From assembly GCA_022781985.1 (NCBI GenBank), contig JALESH010000023.1, forward strand, positions 1-34,405: a DNA stretch of 34,405 nucleotides, written 5' to 3'. Positions 1 through 7,933 of the stretch are shown here, piece after piece. The position numbers and the translations under genes are program-made. The first letter of the stretch is position 1. Each line of letters starts with the position of its first letter. The DNA is from Lachnospiraceae bacterium (lineage in GTDB: Bacteria > Bacillota > Clostridia > Lachnospirales > Lachnospiraceae). The notes under the pieces were generated by a model that ran no database searches, was not told the origin of the DNA, and saw nothing but the letters and a program-made list of their open reading frames with translations.

Positions 1-1510
1 GAACGATCAGCTTTGTCATCTTGCAGTCTGCACCGGTAGACAACAACTTGGATGTGGTCGCAATAACCGGATAAGGTGCAGAAACGGAAATGAAGTAATC
101 CAGTTTCTTTTTGCCATAATCATCGCTGCCGGTGATGCGCACAACATAGTCGGGATTCTCTTTGACCATATCAGAGTTCAGATTGACCAATGCCTGACGC
201 ATACGCTCCGCAGCATCTTCTGTGGCACAGAATACGATGGTTTTCGCCATTCTGTCCGTGCTTTTCAGATAGCGGGTGATTTCAGATGCAACCTGCTGAA
301 TACGATCTTCGATAATGATGTTGTAATCATAGTCACTATTGGTATAAATACGGTCTTCGATTTCATTGCCATAAATATCTCTTTGTCCCTTACGAGGACG
401 CCAGCCATCGCCAATATCGGTCATAATATTGATTACCTTGAACGGTGCAAGGAAGCCGTCCTCGATGCCTTCTTTCAGGCTGTACATATAGATAGGTTCC
501 CCAAAGTAACTCAGGTTAGAGATATACTTGGTTTCTTTCGGCGTTGCAGTCATGCCGATCTGAGTTGCAGAACTAAAGTATTCCAAAATTCTGCGCCAAC
601 GGCTTTCTTCTTTCGCAGATCCACGATGACACTCATCCACGATAATGAGATCAAAGAAATCCGGAGTGAACAGTTCGCTGAAATGTTCCTTATCATCGTC
701 ACCAACCAACTGCTGATACAGAGAGAAATATACCTCATGGGAAGTAATGGTACTCTTATCGTCTTTGGCAACATTAATTTTATGAATAACCTTTTCCAGC
801 GGAGCAAAGTCCTGCTGAATGGACTGATCCACAAGAATATTGCGGTCAGCAAGGTAAAGAATCTTTCGCTTCAAACCACTTTGGAGCATACGGTAGACGA
901 TCTGGAATGCGGTATAAGTTTTACCCGTACCGGTAGCCATGACGAGTAGCAAGCGATTCTGACCTCTTGCAATGGCATCTACGGTTCTGTTGATAGCAAT
1001 ACGTTGATAGTAACGAGGAGGATATGTATTCTGGCTACTGTAATAAGGTTGCTCAATTATCGCTTCCTGTTCCGGTGTCATTCCAGACTCCTGCTTAAAG
1101 CGAGCAACCAATTCAGCTTCGGTCGGGAACTCATCCATACCAAACTGACGCTCTCTCCCTGTAAGAAAATCATGTTCCGCAAACCCATCACCATTAGAGC
1201 TATAGGCAAACGGGAGATCAAGCATTTGAGCATAGGTCATAGCCTGCTGTAAACCGTGAGAAATGCTGTGATTGTTGTCCTTTGCTTCAATAATGGCAAT
1301 CGGGTTGTTGGCGTTCAGATACAGAATATAATCTGTACGCTTCGGCTTTTCACGGAACACAAAGTTTCCCTTCAGGTTAATCTTGCCGTCAGTAATCTGT
1401 GTTTCCATTGTAATTTTACTTCTATTCCATTTTGAGGTAACCGCAGGAGTAATATACTGCAGCTTAATATCTTCTTCTGTCATTGCTTTTTTCGACAAGA
1501 TTGCACTCAA
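1..1510 (-). CDS. hsdR: Type I restriction enzyme subunit R (HsdR), N-terminal 503 codons, cut by window edge
   Basis: This is the motor and nuclease subunit of a type I restriction-modification system, which translocates DNA and cuts unmethylated DNA far from its recognition site. Reading the minus strand from a TTG at 1510 gives one open frame to the window edge. An N-terminal PD-(D/E)xK nuclease is visible (D60, E75-A-K77, followed by Q89xxxY93). The SF2 helicase follows, with Walker A ATGTGKT at 192-198, DECH at 292-295 and TAT at 321-323. TTG is chosen because AGGAGG lies 8 nt upstream; the next ATG (1483) has no such site. The XRE gene ends 18 nt upstream, so the two are probably one operon. 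The usual length is about twice what is seen, so roughly half is missing; hsdM and hsdS would lie beyond the left edge or elsewhere. Confidence 0.93.
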   Translation of the reverse strand, partial: MSAILSKKAMTEEDIKLQYITPAVTSKWNRSKITMETQITDGKINLKGNFVFREKPKRTDYILYLNANNPIAIIEAKDNNHSISHGLQQAMTYAQMLDLPFAYSSNGDGFAEHDFLTGRERQFGMDEFPTEAELVARFKQESGMTPEQEAIIEQPYYSSQNTYPPRYYQRIAINRTVDAIARGQNRLLLVMATGTGKTYTAFQIVYRMLQSGLKRKILYLADRNILVDQSIQQDFAPLEKVIHKINVAKDDKSTITSHEVYFSLYQQLVGDDDKEHFSELFTPDFFDLIIVDECHRGSAKEESRWRRILEYFSSATQIGMTATPKETKYISNLSYFGEPIYMYSLKEGIEDGFLAPFKVINIMTDIGDGWRPRKGQRDIYGNEIEDRIYTNSDYDYNIIIEDRIQQVASEITRYLKSTDRMAKTIVFCATEDAAERMRQALVNLNSDMVKENPDYVVRITGSDDYGKKKLDYFISVSAPYPVIATTSKLLSTGADCKMTKLIV

Positions 1511-1528
1511 TTGTATATCCTCCTTCCG

Positions 1529-1741
1529 TCACGCTGTTTCATCTGGAAGTATGTCCATAATGTCATCCATAGAACAATTTAATACCCCACAGATTTTAAC
1601 CAAAACCTCTACACGAACATCTTCGTTCTTTCCAAGTTTCGCCATGGCATTTGTACTTATCTTTGCAGATTTTATAAGTTGCGTCTTGCTCATTCCCCGA
1701 TCAATAAGGATTTTCCATAATTTATTATAACAAACTGCCAT
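1529..1741 (-). CDS. Small XRE-family HTH regulator in front of hsdR
   Basis: This 70-residue protein is almost entirely one Cro/CI-type helix-turn-helix (YozG-like class). Residues about 15-40 form the HTH: GMSKTQLIKSAKISTNAMAK, followed by the typical tail V..L..IC..LNC..DDIMD. The start at 1741 is preferred over the in-frame ATG at 1759 because GGGAGG sits just upstream of 1741. It is the first gene after a minus-strand promoter and is followed 18 nt later by hsdR, so it probably controls expression of the restriction gene and itself. Such short XRE proteins often accompany type I and other defence systems. The family is certain; the regulatory target is inferred from position and from the inverted repeat over the presumed transcription start. 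Confidence 0.88.
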   Translation of the reverse strand: MAVCYNKLWKILIDRGMSKTQLIKSAKISTNAMAKLGKNEDVRVEVLVKICGVLNCSMDDIMDILPDETA

Positions 1742-1765
1742 GATCAAACCTCCCGTCATTGCAAC

Positions 1766-1790
1766 TTCTCATAGTTTTGTTTTATGAGAA
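1766..1790. repeat. Inverted repeat, candidate operator of the XRE-hsdR promoter
   Basis: Arms TTCTCATA (1766-1773) and TATGAGAA (1783-1790) are perfect 8-bp inverted copies around 9 nt. They lie directly downstream of the -10 box at 1792-1797, over the expected start of transcription, which is where an autorepressor would bind. The hairpin would also form at the 5' end of the mRNA. Confidence 0.5.
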
Positions 1791-1791
1791 C

Positions 1792-1820
1792 ATTATAGCA
1801 TCTTCTGTTTTGAAATTCAA
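1792..1820 (-). promoter_or_regulatory. Promoter for the XRE regulator and hsdR
   Basis: On the minus strand there is a perfect TATAAT -10 box (1797-1792) and a TTGAAT -35 box (1820-1815) with a 17-bp spacer. It sits about 50 bp upstream of the XRE start codon. Confidence 0.65.
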
Positions 1821-1948
1821 TTTCAGATTGCAATTCTCAATTGTCATATATACAATCAATCCATTCGTATTCTGTCTGTTCCTGCCTGTTTTGATATTGT
1901 TCTTTTTTATTTCAGAAAATCGGATAGGATAGGAAAGGATCAGTATCA

Positions 1949-2400
1949 CTATAGGGTCTGATTTAGGAGTTCAACCATTCTCAGATAGACCTTCCTGGAG
2001 GGTCTGCGATGCCCTGCTTCGAGTTTGTAAAACTTGGAATAATCCCTATATGCTCTGCAAACGCCTTCTGAGACATTCCCGGAGCCAAGCGGATACTCTT
2101 TAATGCTTCGCTATACGGAGCAGCAAGAAAGTCCGCCAAATCATCATATAGAATGCCTGCGTCAACTTCCAGTGCTTTTGAAAACGCATTCGCCACATCA
2201 TATGGGATAGGATGCCTATTCTGCTCGTACATAAGAATTGTCGCCGGAACAACATCAATTTGCTCTGCCAGCTGTCTGGTGGTCAACCGTTTTCTTAAGC
2301 GATAGTATCGCAGGTTGTCTCCCGGAAGATTGGTCTTTGGCTTTTCTTCAAACGGTATCGTCAGATGGAGCAATAGTCTGCCTTGAGGGAATTCGCACAA
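1949..2400 (-). pseudogene. Double-HTH XRE-family regulator, frameshifted near its C-terminus
   Basis: Minus-strand reading from a TTG at 2400 gives two HTH segments. The first (TTRQLAEQIDVVPATILMYE) lies near residues 40-60; the second starts at MSQKAFAEHIGIIPS. After IIPS the frame runs into an unrelated tail and stops at 1981. In the -1 frame the expected HTH continuation appears at once (FYKLEAGHRRPSRK, then a helix ending NQTL) and stops at 1949. One T missing from the TTTT run (AAAA at 2029-2032 on the plus strand) explains it exactly. The 5' end also looks abrupt: there is no clear ribosome site for the TTG, and the frame opens only about 36 nt further upstream without an ATG. It may therefore be truncated at the edge of the accessory block. 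A sequencing error in the homopolymer is possible. Confidence 0.8.
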
Positions 2401-2476
2401 CGATGTGTGATTGAAAATATCATTGCAAATCCGTCATGTGATAGATTCAAAAAAGAAAAAAAGAGCATGGATAAAG

Positions 2477-2778
2477 ATGAAAATTAAGAAAATAATATAT
2501 ATGGCAGTGGGCTGTCTGGGGGTGGGGTTAGGTGCTGTTGGAGCCGTGGTTCCCATGCTTCCCGCTTTTCCTTTTCTGCTGCTGGCGGCCTTCTGTTTTG
2601 GCAGAAGCTCAGAAAAGCTGAACAACTGGTTTATCCATACAAAGCTTTATAAGAATAATCTGGAAAGCTATGTGAAGGGCAGAGGGATGACATGGAAAAC
2701 CAAGATCCGTGTGATAGGATCGTGCTGGCATGCGTGTGGCTGTTTCATATCTTATATTTTTTTGGTGTAAAACAATAA
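2477..2778 (+). pseudogene. DUF454 (YbaN-like) membrane protein gene with internal out-of-frame deletion
   Basis: The start at 2477 gives MKIKKIIYMAVGCLGVGLGA followed by the DUF454 hallmark P-x-LP-x-FPFLLLAAFCF and a SSEKLNNWF segment, as in small inner-membrane proteins of unknown function (E. coli YbaN family). The match continues to residue ~79 (MTWKTKIRVIG). The expected next transmembrane stretch of about 20 residues is then absent, and the frame yields an unrelated tail ending at 2770. In the other frame the normal C-terminus reads RIVLACVWLFHILYFFGVKQ from 2716 to the stop at 2776-2778. The junction is therefore near 2711-2720 and shifts the frame. An in-frame ATG at 2411 exists but adds a basic segment not typical of the family. 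It is probably non-functional. Confidence 0.78.
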
Positions 2779-2787
2779 AAATGACTA

Positions 2788-2816
2788 TTGACCAGCATTG
2801 ATATAAGTATTATACT
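2788..2816 (+). promoter_or_regulatory. Promoter of the hsp20 gene
   Basis: TTGACC (2788-2793), a 17-bp spacer and TATACT (2811-2816). It lies about 55 bp upstream of the hsp20 start codon. I saw no CIRCE-type (HrcA) inverted repeat in the leader. Confidence 0.7.
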
Positions 2817-2873
2817 ACAAATAGAACAAAAGTTGAATTTTCAGACATGCTGTGGGAAAAGGAGAGATGACTT

Positions 2874-3314
2874 ATGTTAAGGCCCAGTATTTTTAGTGAG
2901 AATTTATTCGATGACTTTTTTGGATTTGACCGTCCGGCTCTTGGGTATCATCGGGGACACACCAGTGATATCATGAAAACGGATGTGCAGGAATTTGACA
3001 CAGGATATGAATTGGACATCAGCCTTCCGGGATATAAGAAGGAGGATATCCAGGCTGAACTGAAGGATGGATATCTGACCATCAGTGCTGAGACTTCACA
3101 GGACAGTGATGAAAAGGATGAAAAAACCGGCAGGTATATTCGCAGGGAAAGATATTATGGTTCCTGCAGCAGAAGCTTTTATGTGGGTCGGGATGTGAAG
3201 CAGGAGGATGTGAAGGCCAGGTTTGAGGATGGCGTCCTGAAGCTTACGATTCCCAAAATGGATGCAAAGAAACCGGAAATCGAACAAAAGAAGCTGATTG
3301 CCATTGAGGGCTGA
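2874..3314 (+). CDS. Small heat shock protein, Hsp20/alpha-crystallin family
   Basis: This ATP-independent holdase chaperone binds unfolding proteins in the cytoplasm and assembles into large oligomers. The 146-residue protein has the usual layout. A short N-terminal arm carries the clostridial SIFSENLFDDFF motif. The alpha-crystallin domain spans about 35-130 and includes ELDISLPGYKKEDI, a beta strand GYLTISAE, and the signature F-x-DGVLKLTIPK near residues 118-128. A short charged tail follows; the I-x-I anchor may correspond to LIAI. AAGGAG precedes the ATG. It stands alone between its own promoter (2788-2816) and a strong terminator, so it is monocistronic. It is similar in size to clostridial Hsp18. 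No odd features. Confidence 0.95.
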   Translation: MLRPSIFSENLFDDFFGFDRPALGYHRGHTSDIMKTDVQEFDTGYELDISLPGYKKEDIQAELKDGYLTISAETSQDSDEKDEKTGRYIRRERYYGSCSRSFYVGRDVKQEDVKARFEDGVLKLTIPKMDAKKPEIEQKKLIAIEG

Positions 3315-3328
3315 GCTGTTGTTTTAAG

Positions 3329-3362
3329 AAAAGAGGATTGTGATGCTGCAATCCTCTTTTTT
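3329..3362 (+). terminator. Rho-independent terminator of hsp20
   Basis: A 12-bp perfect stem AAAAGAGGATTG / CAATCCTCTTTT around an 8-nt loop (3341-3348), ending in a T-run. It lies 15 bp after the hsp20 stop codon. Confidence 0.9.
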
Positions 3363-3403
3363 GCCGGAAGCCTTTTTTCGGAATAGAAAACCAGGATCCG
3401 TGA

Positions 3404-3776
3404 AACCGGCTCACCTGCCCCGAGGGATACACTGGTGAAGAAAAGCAGTATATAGAAAGACTGCTGCGGTTATGGTACAATGAGGAAAGACAGGCCATAA
3501 CAGATCAAATTTCAGAAAGGCGCGCACCCTATGTGGAGAAGGATCCGACCAGATTCTGTACATATGAAGAATTTCAGGCCGGAGCGGATGCACTGAAAAA
3601 GTTCTGTCTGCTCCGTGCAGAGAGTGTAAGCGGTCAGCTGGAGGGCACAATCCCTTCCGCAGCAGATGGACAGTCCTTGGATCAGTCCTCTCTGATCGAT
3701 GGCCTCAGACCTCAATATTTCCGATATGGGTGACATGAATAACAGCAGGATGGGAAATATAGGAGGGGGGAAATAG
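3404..3776 (+). pseudogene. C-terminal remnant of a CotH-type spore coat kinase gene, with frameshift
   Basis: There is no usable start. The frame open from 3404 contains APYVEKDPTRFCTYEEF (3518 onward), then LKKFCLLRAESVSGQLEGTI, which matches the C-terminal end typical of CotH-family proteins (atypical protein kinases of the spore coat, common in Clostridia). After SLID the frame turns into an unrelated tail with a stop at 3731. A single extra G at 3701-3702 explains this: in the next frame the sequence continues ASDLNISDMGDMNN and ends GGGK at 3774-3776, as expected for the family. The N-terminal three quarters of the protein, including the kinase core, are missing, and the remnant starts just after the hsp20 terminator. 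The first 35 or so residues of the frame do not clearly match the family and may be junction sequence. Confidence 0.75.
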
Positions 3777-3890
3777 TCAGGTTGTTTTTCTTTCCCTTGT
3801 TTTTTCCCCTGCAAGATGTCATAATAACAGGGAAATAATATTCTGCCGTATCATCGGAGAATAAAACGCAGGAAAGGAAAGTGAAGAGGG

Positions 3891-5084
3891 ATGATGAAGG
3901 CATATATTGAGGAGGCGGAAAAGGCCCTCCTCCATACTTATAACAGATACCAGGTGGTGCTGGATCGGGGGGATGGCGTATATCTGTATGATATAGAAGG
4001 GAAAAGATATCTGGATTTCGTTTCCGGTATCGCCGTCTTTGCCCTGGGCTATCATAACAGGGAATATAACGATGGGCTGAAGGAGCAGATCGATAAGCTG
4101 ATACATACCTCCAATTATTATTATAATGTACCGGCTATAGAGGCTGCAAAGAAGCTGAAGAAGGTGTCGGGAATGGACAGGGTGTTCTTTACAAACAGCG
4201 GTGCAGAGGCAGTGGAGGGTGCCATCAAGGCGGCCAGAAAGTATGCTTATTTAAGGGATGGACATACCGGTCATGAGATCATAGCCATGAACCATTCCTT
4301 CCACGGAAGAACCATGGGAGCCCTGTCGGTGACAGGAAATCCCAAGTACAGGGAAGCCTTTGAACCTATGATAGGGAATATAAAATTTGCGGAAATGAAC
4401 GATTTTGAAAGTGTGGAGGCATTGGTCAGTGACAGAACCTGCGGCATAATTTTTGAAACGGTGCAGGGGGAGGGAGGCATCTATCCCGCTGCAAGGGAGT
4501 TTATGGAGAAGGTGAAGGCTCTCTGCGAGGAAAGGGATATTCTGCTCATTCTGGATGAAATCCAGTGCGGCATGGGACGCACCGGGTATATGTATGCATG
4601 GCAGAAATATGGCATCAGGCCGGATATTATGACCACAGCCAAGGCGCTGGGCTGCGGTGTGCCGGTGGGAGCCTTCCTGATGACGGAGAAGACAGCGCAG
4701 CATTCTCTGACCAGCGGGGACCACGGCACGACCTACGGAGGCAATCCTCTGGCGGCGGCAGCGGTCAGCAGAGTGCTGGATTTATTTGAAGAGAACCATA
4801 TCCTGGAGAATGTGAATTCCGTGGCTCCCTATCTGGAGTCACGGCTGGATGAGCTGGTGGCGGGATATGATTTTGTGGAAGCCAGAAGAGGAGCGGGACT
4901 GCTGCAGGGGCTGGTATTTACCAGACCTGTGGGGGAGGTGATCAACAGGGCGCTGGACAAGGGATTGCTGTTGATCAATGCAGGCACTCATATTATCCGT
5001 TTTGTGCCGCCCTTGGTCATAACCAGGGAGGACGTGGATCATATGATGAGGATTTTGAAGGAATGCCTTGCCGATTTAACATAG
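3891..5084 (+). CDS. argD: Acetylornithine/ornithine-type aminotransferase (class III, PLP-dependent)
   Basis: This class-III aminotransferase of 397 residues most resembles ArgD, which converts N-acetylglutamate semialdehyde and glutamate to N-acetylornithine and 2-oxoglutarate in arginine synthesis. Landmarks in order: DGVYLYDIEGKRYLDFVSGI (start of fold), FFTNSGAEAVEGAIKAAR (PLP phosphate loop), NHSFHGRT, the LDEIQCGMGRTG motif with the PLP-contacting Asp, and TTAKALGCGVPVGA holding the Schiff-base lysine. THIIRFVPPL near the C-terminus is typical of ArgD and related enzymes. The start ATGATG follows GAAGAGG. No other arg gene is nearby, so the substrate could instead be ornithine, 4-aminobutyrate or another omega-amino acid. 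The next gene begins 7 bp after its stop, which suggests co-transcription. Confidence 0.85.
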   Translation: MMKAYIEEAEKALLHTYNRYQVVLDRGDGVYLYDIEGKRYLDFVSGIAVFALGYHNREYNDGLKEQIDKLIHTSNYYYNVPAIEAAKKLKKVSGMDRVFFTNSGAEAVEGAIKAARKYAYLRDGHTGHEIIAMNHSFHGRTMGALSVTGNPKYREAFEPMIGNIKFAEMNDFESVEALVSDRTCGIIFETVQGEGGIYPAAREFMEKVKALCEERDILLILDEIQCGMGRTGYMYAWQKYGIRPDIMTTAKALGCGVPVGAFLMTEKTAQHSLTSGDHGTTYGGNPLAAAAVSRVLDLFEENHILENVNSVAPYLESRLDELVAGYDFVEARRGAGLLQGLVFTRPVGEVINRALDKGLLLINAGTHIIRFVPPLVITREDVDHMMRILKECLADLT

Positions 5085-5090
5085 GAAAGT

Positions 5091-6692
5091 GTGGATATAA
5101 GAATGGGTCTCAGAAAAAGAATTTTTTCAGCGGGACTGCTGGCTGTCATAGTGATGGTTGCAGTGGGGATAGGAGCTTCCGGCCTGGCTCTTCGGGAGCA
5201 GGACGGCACATCGATTTTTACCAGACAGAAGGAGACGATCTACTTCTGGTATACGGATGAGGCGCTGACGGACTATTTGAACAGCGCGGCGGTAGCCTAT
5301 GGCGAGAGCCATCATGCAAGGGTGATTCCCGTACTGGCTTCGGGGCTGGAATATCTGGAAAATATCAATCGGGCCTCCATACAGTCTGAGACACCCCCGG
5401 ATCTGTATTTGATCAGCAACGATTCGCTGGAAAAGGCATATCTGTCGGGGTTGGCTGTCAGGGTAGAGGAAAGCATATGGGATGATATCAAGGAGGGCTG
5501 TCCTGATGCCGCCAGGCTGGCAGTCACCTATAAGGGGGAGGTCATCGGCTATCCCCTGTATTTTGAAACCAGTGCACTGCTCTATAACAGAACCTATCTG
5601 GAGGACTTTGCAGGGAAACAGCTGGAGGCCGAGGCGGATGCCGCAGCTGGAGAAGCTGCCATGGCCATGATAGAAGAAAATGGGCCGGAGAATGTGCCTG
5701 ATGACGGAATGCCGGATTTAGAGGAGGCGGATCCTGAGACAGGAGTCATCCCGGCGGATGGGGAGGAGATCCAGGAGAGGGTGCAGGAAATCCTTCCCTC
5801 CACTATCCGTGATATTTTGGAGTTTGCCAATGAATACGATGCTCCGGAGCAGGTAGAGGCTGTCTTTAAATGGGATGTAACAGATATTTTTTATAATTAT
5901 TTCTTTGTGGGCAACTATTTGAATGTGGGCGGTGAGGCCGGTGACAGCACAGCTAATATGGACATCTACAACGCAGATGCCATACGATGCCTGAAGGTGT
6001 ATCAGGATCTGAACCAGTTTTTCTCCATCGATACAAAGGAAATCAGCTACCAAGATGTGCTGGACGATTTCATACAGGGAAAGGTTGTCTATATGGTGGC
6101 TACTACGGATGCGGTGGCCAAGCTGGAGGCAGCCAGGGAGGAGGGAGAATTTGACTATGAGTATGGTATCGCGCCGGTGCCGGATATTGATGAGATCCTG
6201 CAGACCCGATCCCTTTCGGTTACAAACTGTGTAGTGATAAACGGTTATACGAACCATCGGAAGCTGGCCGAGGATTTTGCCAGGTTTCTGGCCAGTGAGT
6301 ATACCTCCTCTCTGTATCCCAGGACAGGGAAGGTGGCTGCCCGCTATGGGGTGGACTACGGCAATGTCAATCTGCAGGAATTTGTCAATGAGTATGATGT
6401 CTCCGTACCCATGCCGAAGATGGTGGAAACCAGCAGCTTCTGGGTGGAGCTGGAGGTGGCCTTTTCCCAGATATGGAATGGCGCGGATGTGAATGACAGG
6501 CTGAGGGCATTGTCGGAAAAGACCATGACCCAGGTCACAGGAGAGCCATATACAGAAGCAGTCATCCAGGAGGAAGAGGAGGCTGTGGAGGAGGAAGAGT
6601 ATCTGGATGAGGAGGAGCTGAGAAGGGAGGCCAGGGGAGAAACCCGTGAAGAAGACGGACAGAAAGTGACGGAGGCTGAAGCCGACGAATAA
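5091..6692 (+). CDS. Extracellular solute-binding protein (family 1-like) with acidic insertion and tail
   Basis: The protein has 533 residues from GTG 5091 (ATG 5103 is an alternative; neither has an ideal ribosome site). A single N-terminal hydrophobic segment (about residues 12-34) acts as signal or anchor. There is no lipobox cysteine, unlike most Gram-positive binding proteins. The body fits the periplasmic-binding-protein type II fold: IYFWYTDEALTDYLNSAAVA, PPDLYLISNDSLEKAYLSG, a YPLYFETSALLYNR hinge segment, and later YGIAPVPDI and a C-terminal helix FWVELEVAFSQIW. Two unusual parts are an acidic, probably disordered insertion at about 174-238 and a Glu-rich tail from about 489 on. No permease or ATPase gene is adjacent, so the ligand is unknown and it may work as a membrane-anchored orphan. 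Confidence 0.75.
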   Translation: MDIRMGLRKRIFSAGLLAVIVMVAVGIGASGLALREQDGTSIFTRQKETIYFWYTDEALTDYLNSAAVAYGESHHARVIPVLASGLEYLENINRASIQSETPPDLYLISNDSLEKAYLSGLAVRVEESIWDDIKEGCPDAARLAVTYKGEVIGYPLYFETSALLYNRTYLEDFAGKQLEAEADAAAGEAAMAMIEENGPENVPDDGMPDLEEADPETGVIPADGEEIQERVQEILPSTIRDILEFANEYDAPEQVEAVFKWDVTDIFYNYFFVGNYLNVGGEAGDSTANMDIYNADAIRCLKVYQDLNQFFSIDTKEISYQDVLDDFIQGKVVYMVATTDAVAKLEAAREEGEFDYEYGIAPVPDIDEILQTRSLSVTNCVVINGYTNHRKLAEDFARFLASEYTSSLYPRTGKVAARYGVDYGNVNLQEFVNEYDVSVPMPKMVETSSFWVELEVAFSQIWNGADVNDRLRALSEKTMTQVTGEPYTEAVIQEEEEAVEEEEYLDEEELRREARGETREEDGQKVTEAEADE

Positions 6693-6756
6693 TTTTCCGG
6701 TCATATGGGTATGAATAATCCGGTAAGCGATTGCTGAAAGGATTAGGAGGATCCAT

Positions 6757-7188
6757 ATGATTGGTTTTTTTATTGCATTGATTTCCGGCGCACTGATGAG
6801 TATTCAGGGGGTTTTTAATACACAGGTTACGAAGACTTCCGGCATATGGGTGGCCAATGCCTTTGTCCAGCTCACAGCCCTGCTGGTGTGCCTGGGCGCC
6901 TGGCTGGTCACCGACAGGCAGTCCTTTGGCGCCCTGCTCCGGGTGGAGCCAAAATACATGCTCCTGGGCGGTGTTATAGGCGCCTTCATCACCTATACAG
7001 TGATCAAGGGCATGGAGATGCTGGGGCCGGCGAAGGCAGTTATGCTTATTGTGATCGCCCAGCTGATTGTGGCCTATGTTATAGAGCTGCTTGGGTGGTT
7101 CGGAGTGGAAAAGCAGTCCCTAGAGTGGCGGAAGGTGCTGGGGATGCTGATCGCTGTAGCAGGGGTAGTGATATTCAAATGGAAATAA
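6757..7188 (+). CDS. DMT-family small transporter, DUF606/YdcZ type
   Basis: This 143-residue membrane protein has four predicted hydrophobic segments: about 3-22, 33-52, 68-88 and 93-115, with a last one near 124-141. Family features are GALMSIQGVFNTQV at the N-terminus, GGVIGAFITYTVIKGMEMLG in the middle and KVLGMLIAVAGVVIFKWK at the end. The length fits half-size DMT transporters, which are thought to work as dimers; the substrate is unknown. TAGGAGG lies 7 nt before the ATG. It follows the solute-binding protein by 64 bp with no clear terminator, so it may be co-transcribed with it. Confidence 0.85.
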   Translation: MIGFFIALISGALMSIQGVFNTQVTKTSGIWVANAFVQLTALLVCLGAWLVTDRQSFGALLRVEPKYMLLGGVIGAFITYTVIKGMEMLGPAKAVMLIVIAQLIVAYVIELLGWFGVEKQSLEWRKVLGMLIAVAGVVIFKWK

Positions 7189-7196
7189 AAATACAC

Positions 7197-7225
7197 TTGT
7201 AAAAGCGTACTAATTATCTTACAAT
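7197..7225 (+). promoter_or_regulatory. Promoter of the comEA operon
   Basis: TTGTAA (7197-7202), a 17-bp spacer and TACAAT (7220-7225), located about 60 bp before comEA. Confidence 0.6.
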
Positions 7226-7285
7226 GAAATAGCAGTCGCATAGAGGGGTCTTCCTAAAATTTAAAGCATGAAAGGAAACTATGCG

Positions 7286-7933
7286 ATGACAGGTGAAGGA
7301 AGAGTAAATTTAAAAAAAGTCTTGGGCCTTTTTCTCATATTGACGGCACTGCTGGCCCCATCCGGCTGCAGCAGGGAGACGGTGGTACTGGATGCGGAGG
7401 ATCTGGTACTGCTGGAGGAGACCGGAGTGCATGAGGCAGAGGAAAACAAAGGGAACGGTTCCGGTGAGGAGACTGAAGCTGCAGAAGAAAGGGTGGAGGA
7501 ATCCACTCTGTTCGTACATATTTGCGGAGAGGTGGCAGAGCCGGGGGTGTATGAGCTTCCGGAGGGAAGCAGAATCTATGAGGCTGTGGAGGCAGCAGGA
7601 GGCTTTACCGAAGCGGCGGAGCCTGGCTATGTGAATCTGGCTCAGGTGCTGGCGGACGGCCAGCAGGTGGAAATACCTGACAGAAAAAGCGCGGCCGGAA
7701 TAAAGCAGCAGGAGGCTGCAGCAGACCATGGACTGGTAGACATCAATACTGCGGGAAAGCCGGAGCTGTGCACCCTGCCCGGTATCGGGGAGAGCAGGGC
7801 TGAAAGCATCATAGCCTACAGGGAGAAGAACGGCGACTTTGCCCGGATCGAGGATATTATGAAGGTGGAGGGCATTAAGGAAGGGATGTTTGCCCGGATA
7901 AAAGATAAGATTTGTGTCAGAGGTGTGAGATGA
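7286..7933 (+). CDS. comEA: ComEA-type DNA-binding lipoprotein (SLBB + helix-hairpin-helix)
   Basis: This is the cell-surface DNA receptor of natural transformation, which passes DNA to ComEC. From ATG 7286 (AAAGGAAA 10 nt upstream; the in-frame ATG 7268 has no ribosome site) the product has 215 residues. Residues about 9-28 form a signal segment ending LLAPSGC, a plausible but imperfect lipobox. An acidic linker follows. The SLBB domain begins FVHICGEVAEPGVYELPEG. The double HhH begins LVDINTAGKPELCTLPGIGE and ends near the C-terminus. ComEA is normally membrane-anchored by an uncleaved helix; a lipoprotein form would be a variant. The stop codon overlaps the next start (ATGA). comEC lies downstream in the same direction, after three regulatory or envelope genes. 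Confidence 0.9.
   Translation: MTGEGRVNLKKVLGLFLILTALLAPSGCSRETVVLDAEDLVLLEETGVHEAEENKGNGSGEETEAAEERVEESTLFVHICGEVAEPGVYELPEGSRIYEAVEAAGGFTEAAEPGYVNLAQVLADGQQVEIPDRKSAAGIKQQEAAADHGLVDINTAGKPELCTLPGIGESRAESIIAYREKNGDFARIEDIMKVEGIKEGMFARIKDKICVRGVR

Noticed and set aside
3533..3733. Independent small gene starting at ATG 3533
   Set aside because: The sequence is the middle of a CotH C-terminus that also extends upstream and, after a frameshift, downstream. There is no ribosome site, so it is annotated as a remnant.
5718..6704. 328-residue minus-strand open frame opposite the solute-binding protein gene
   Set aside because: It is antisense to a well-supported gene, is rich in His/Leu/Ile as expected from reverse-reading purine-rich codons, has no ribosome site and shows no family motif.
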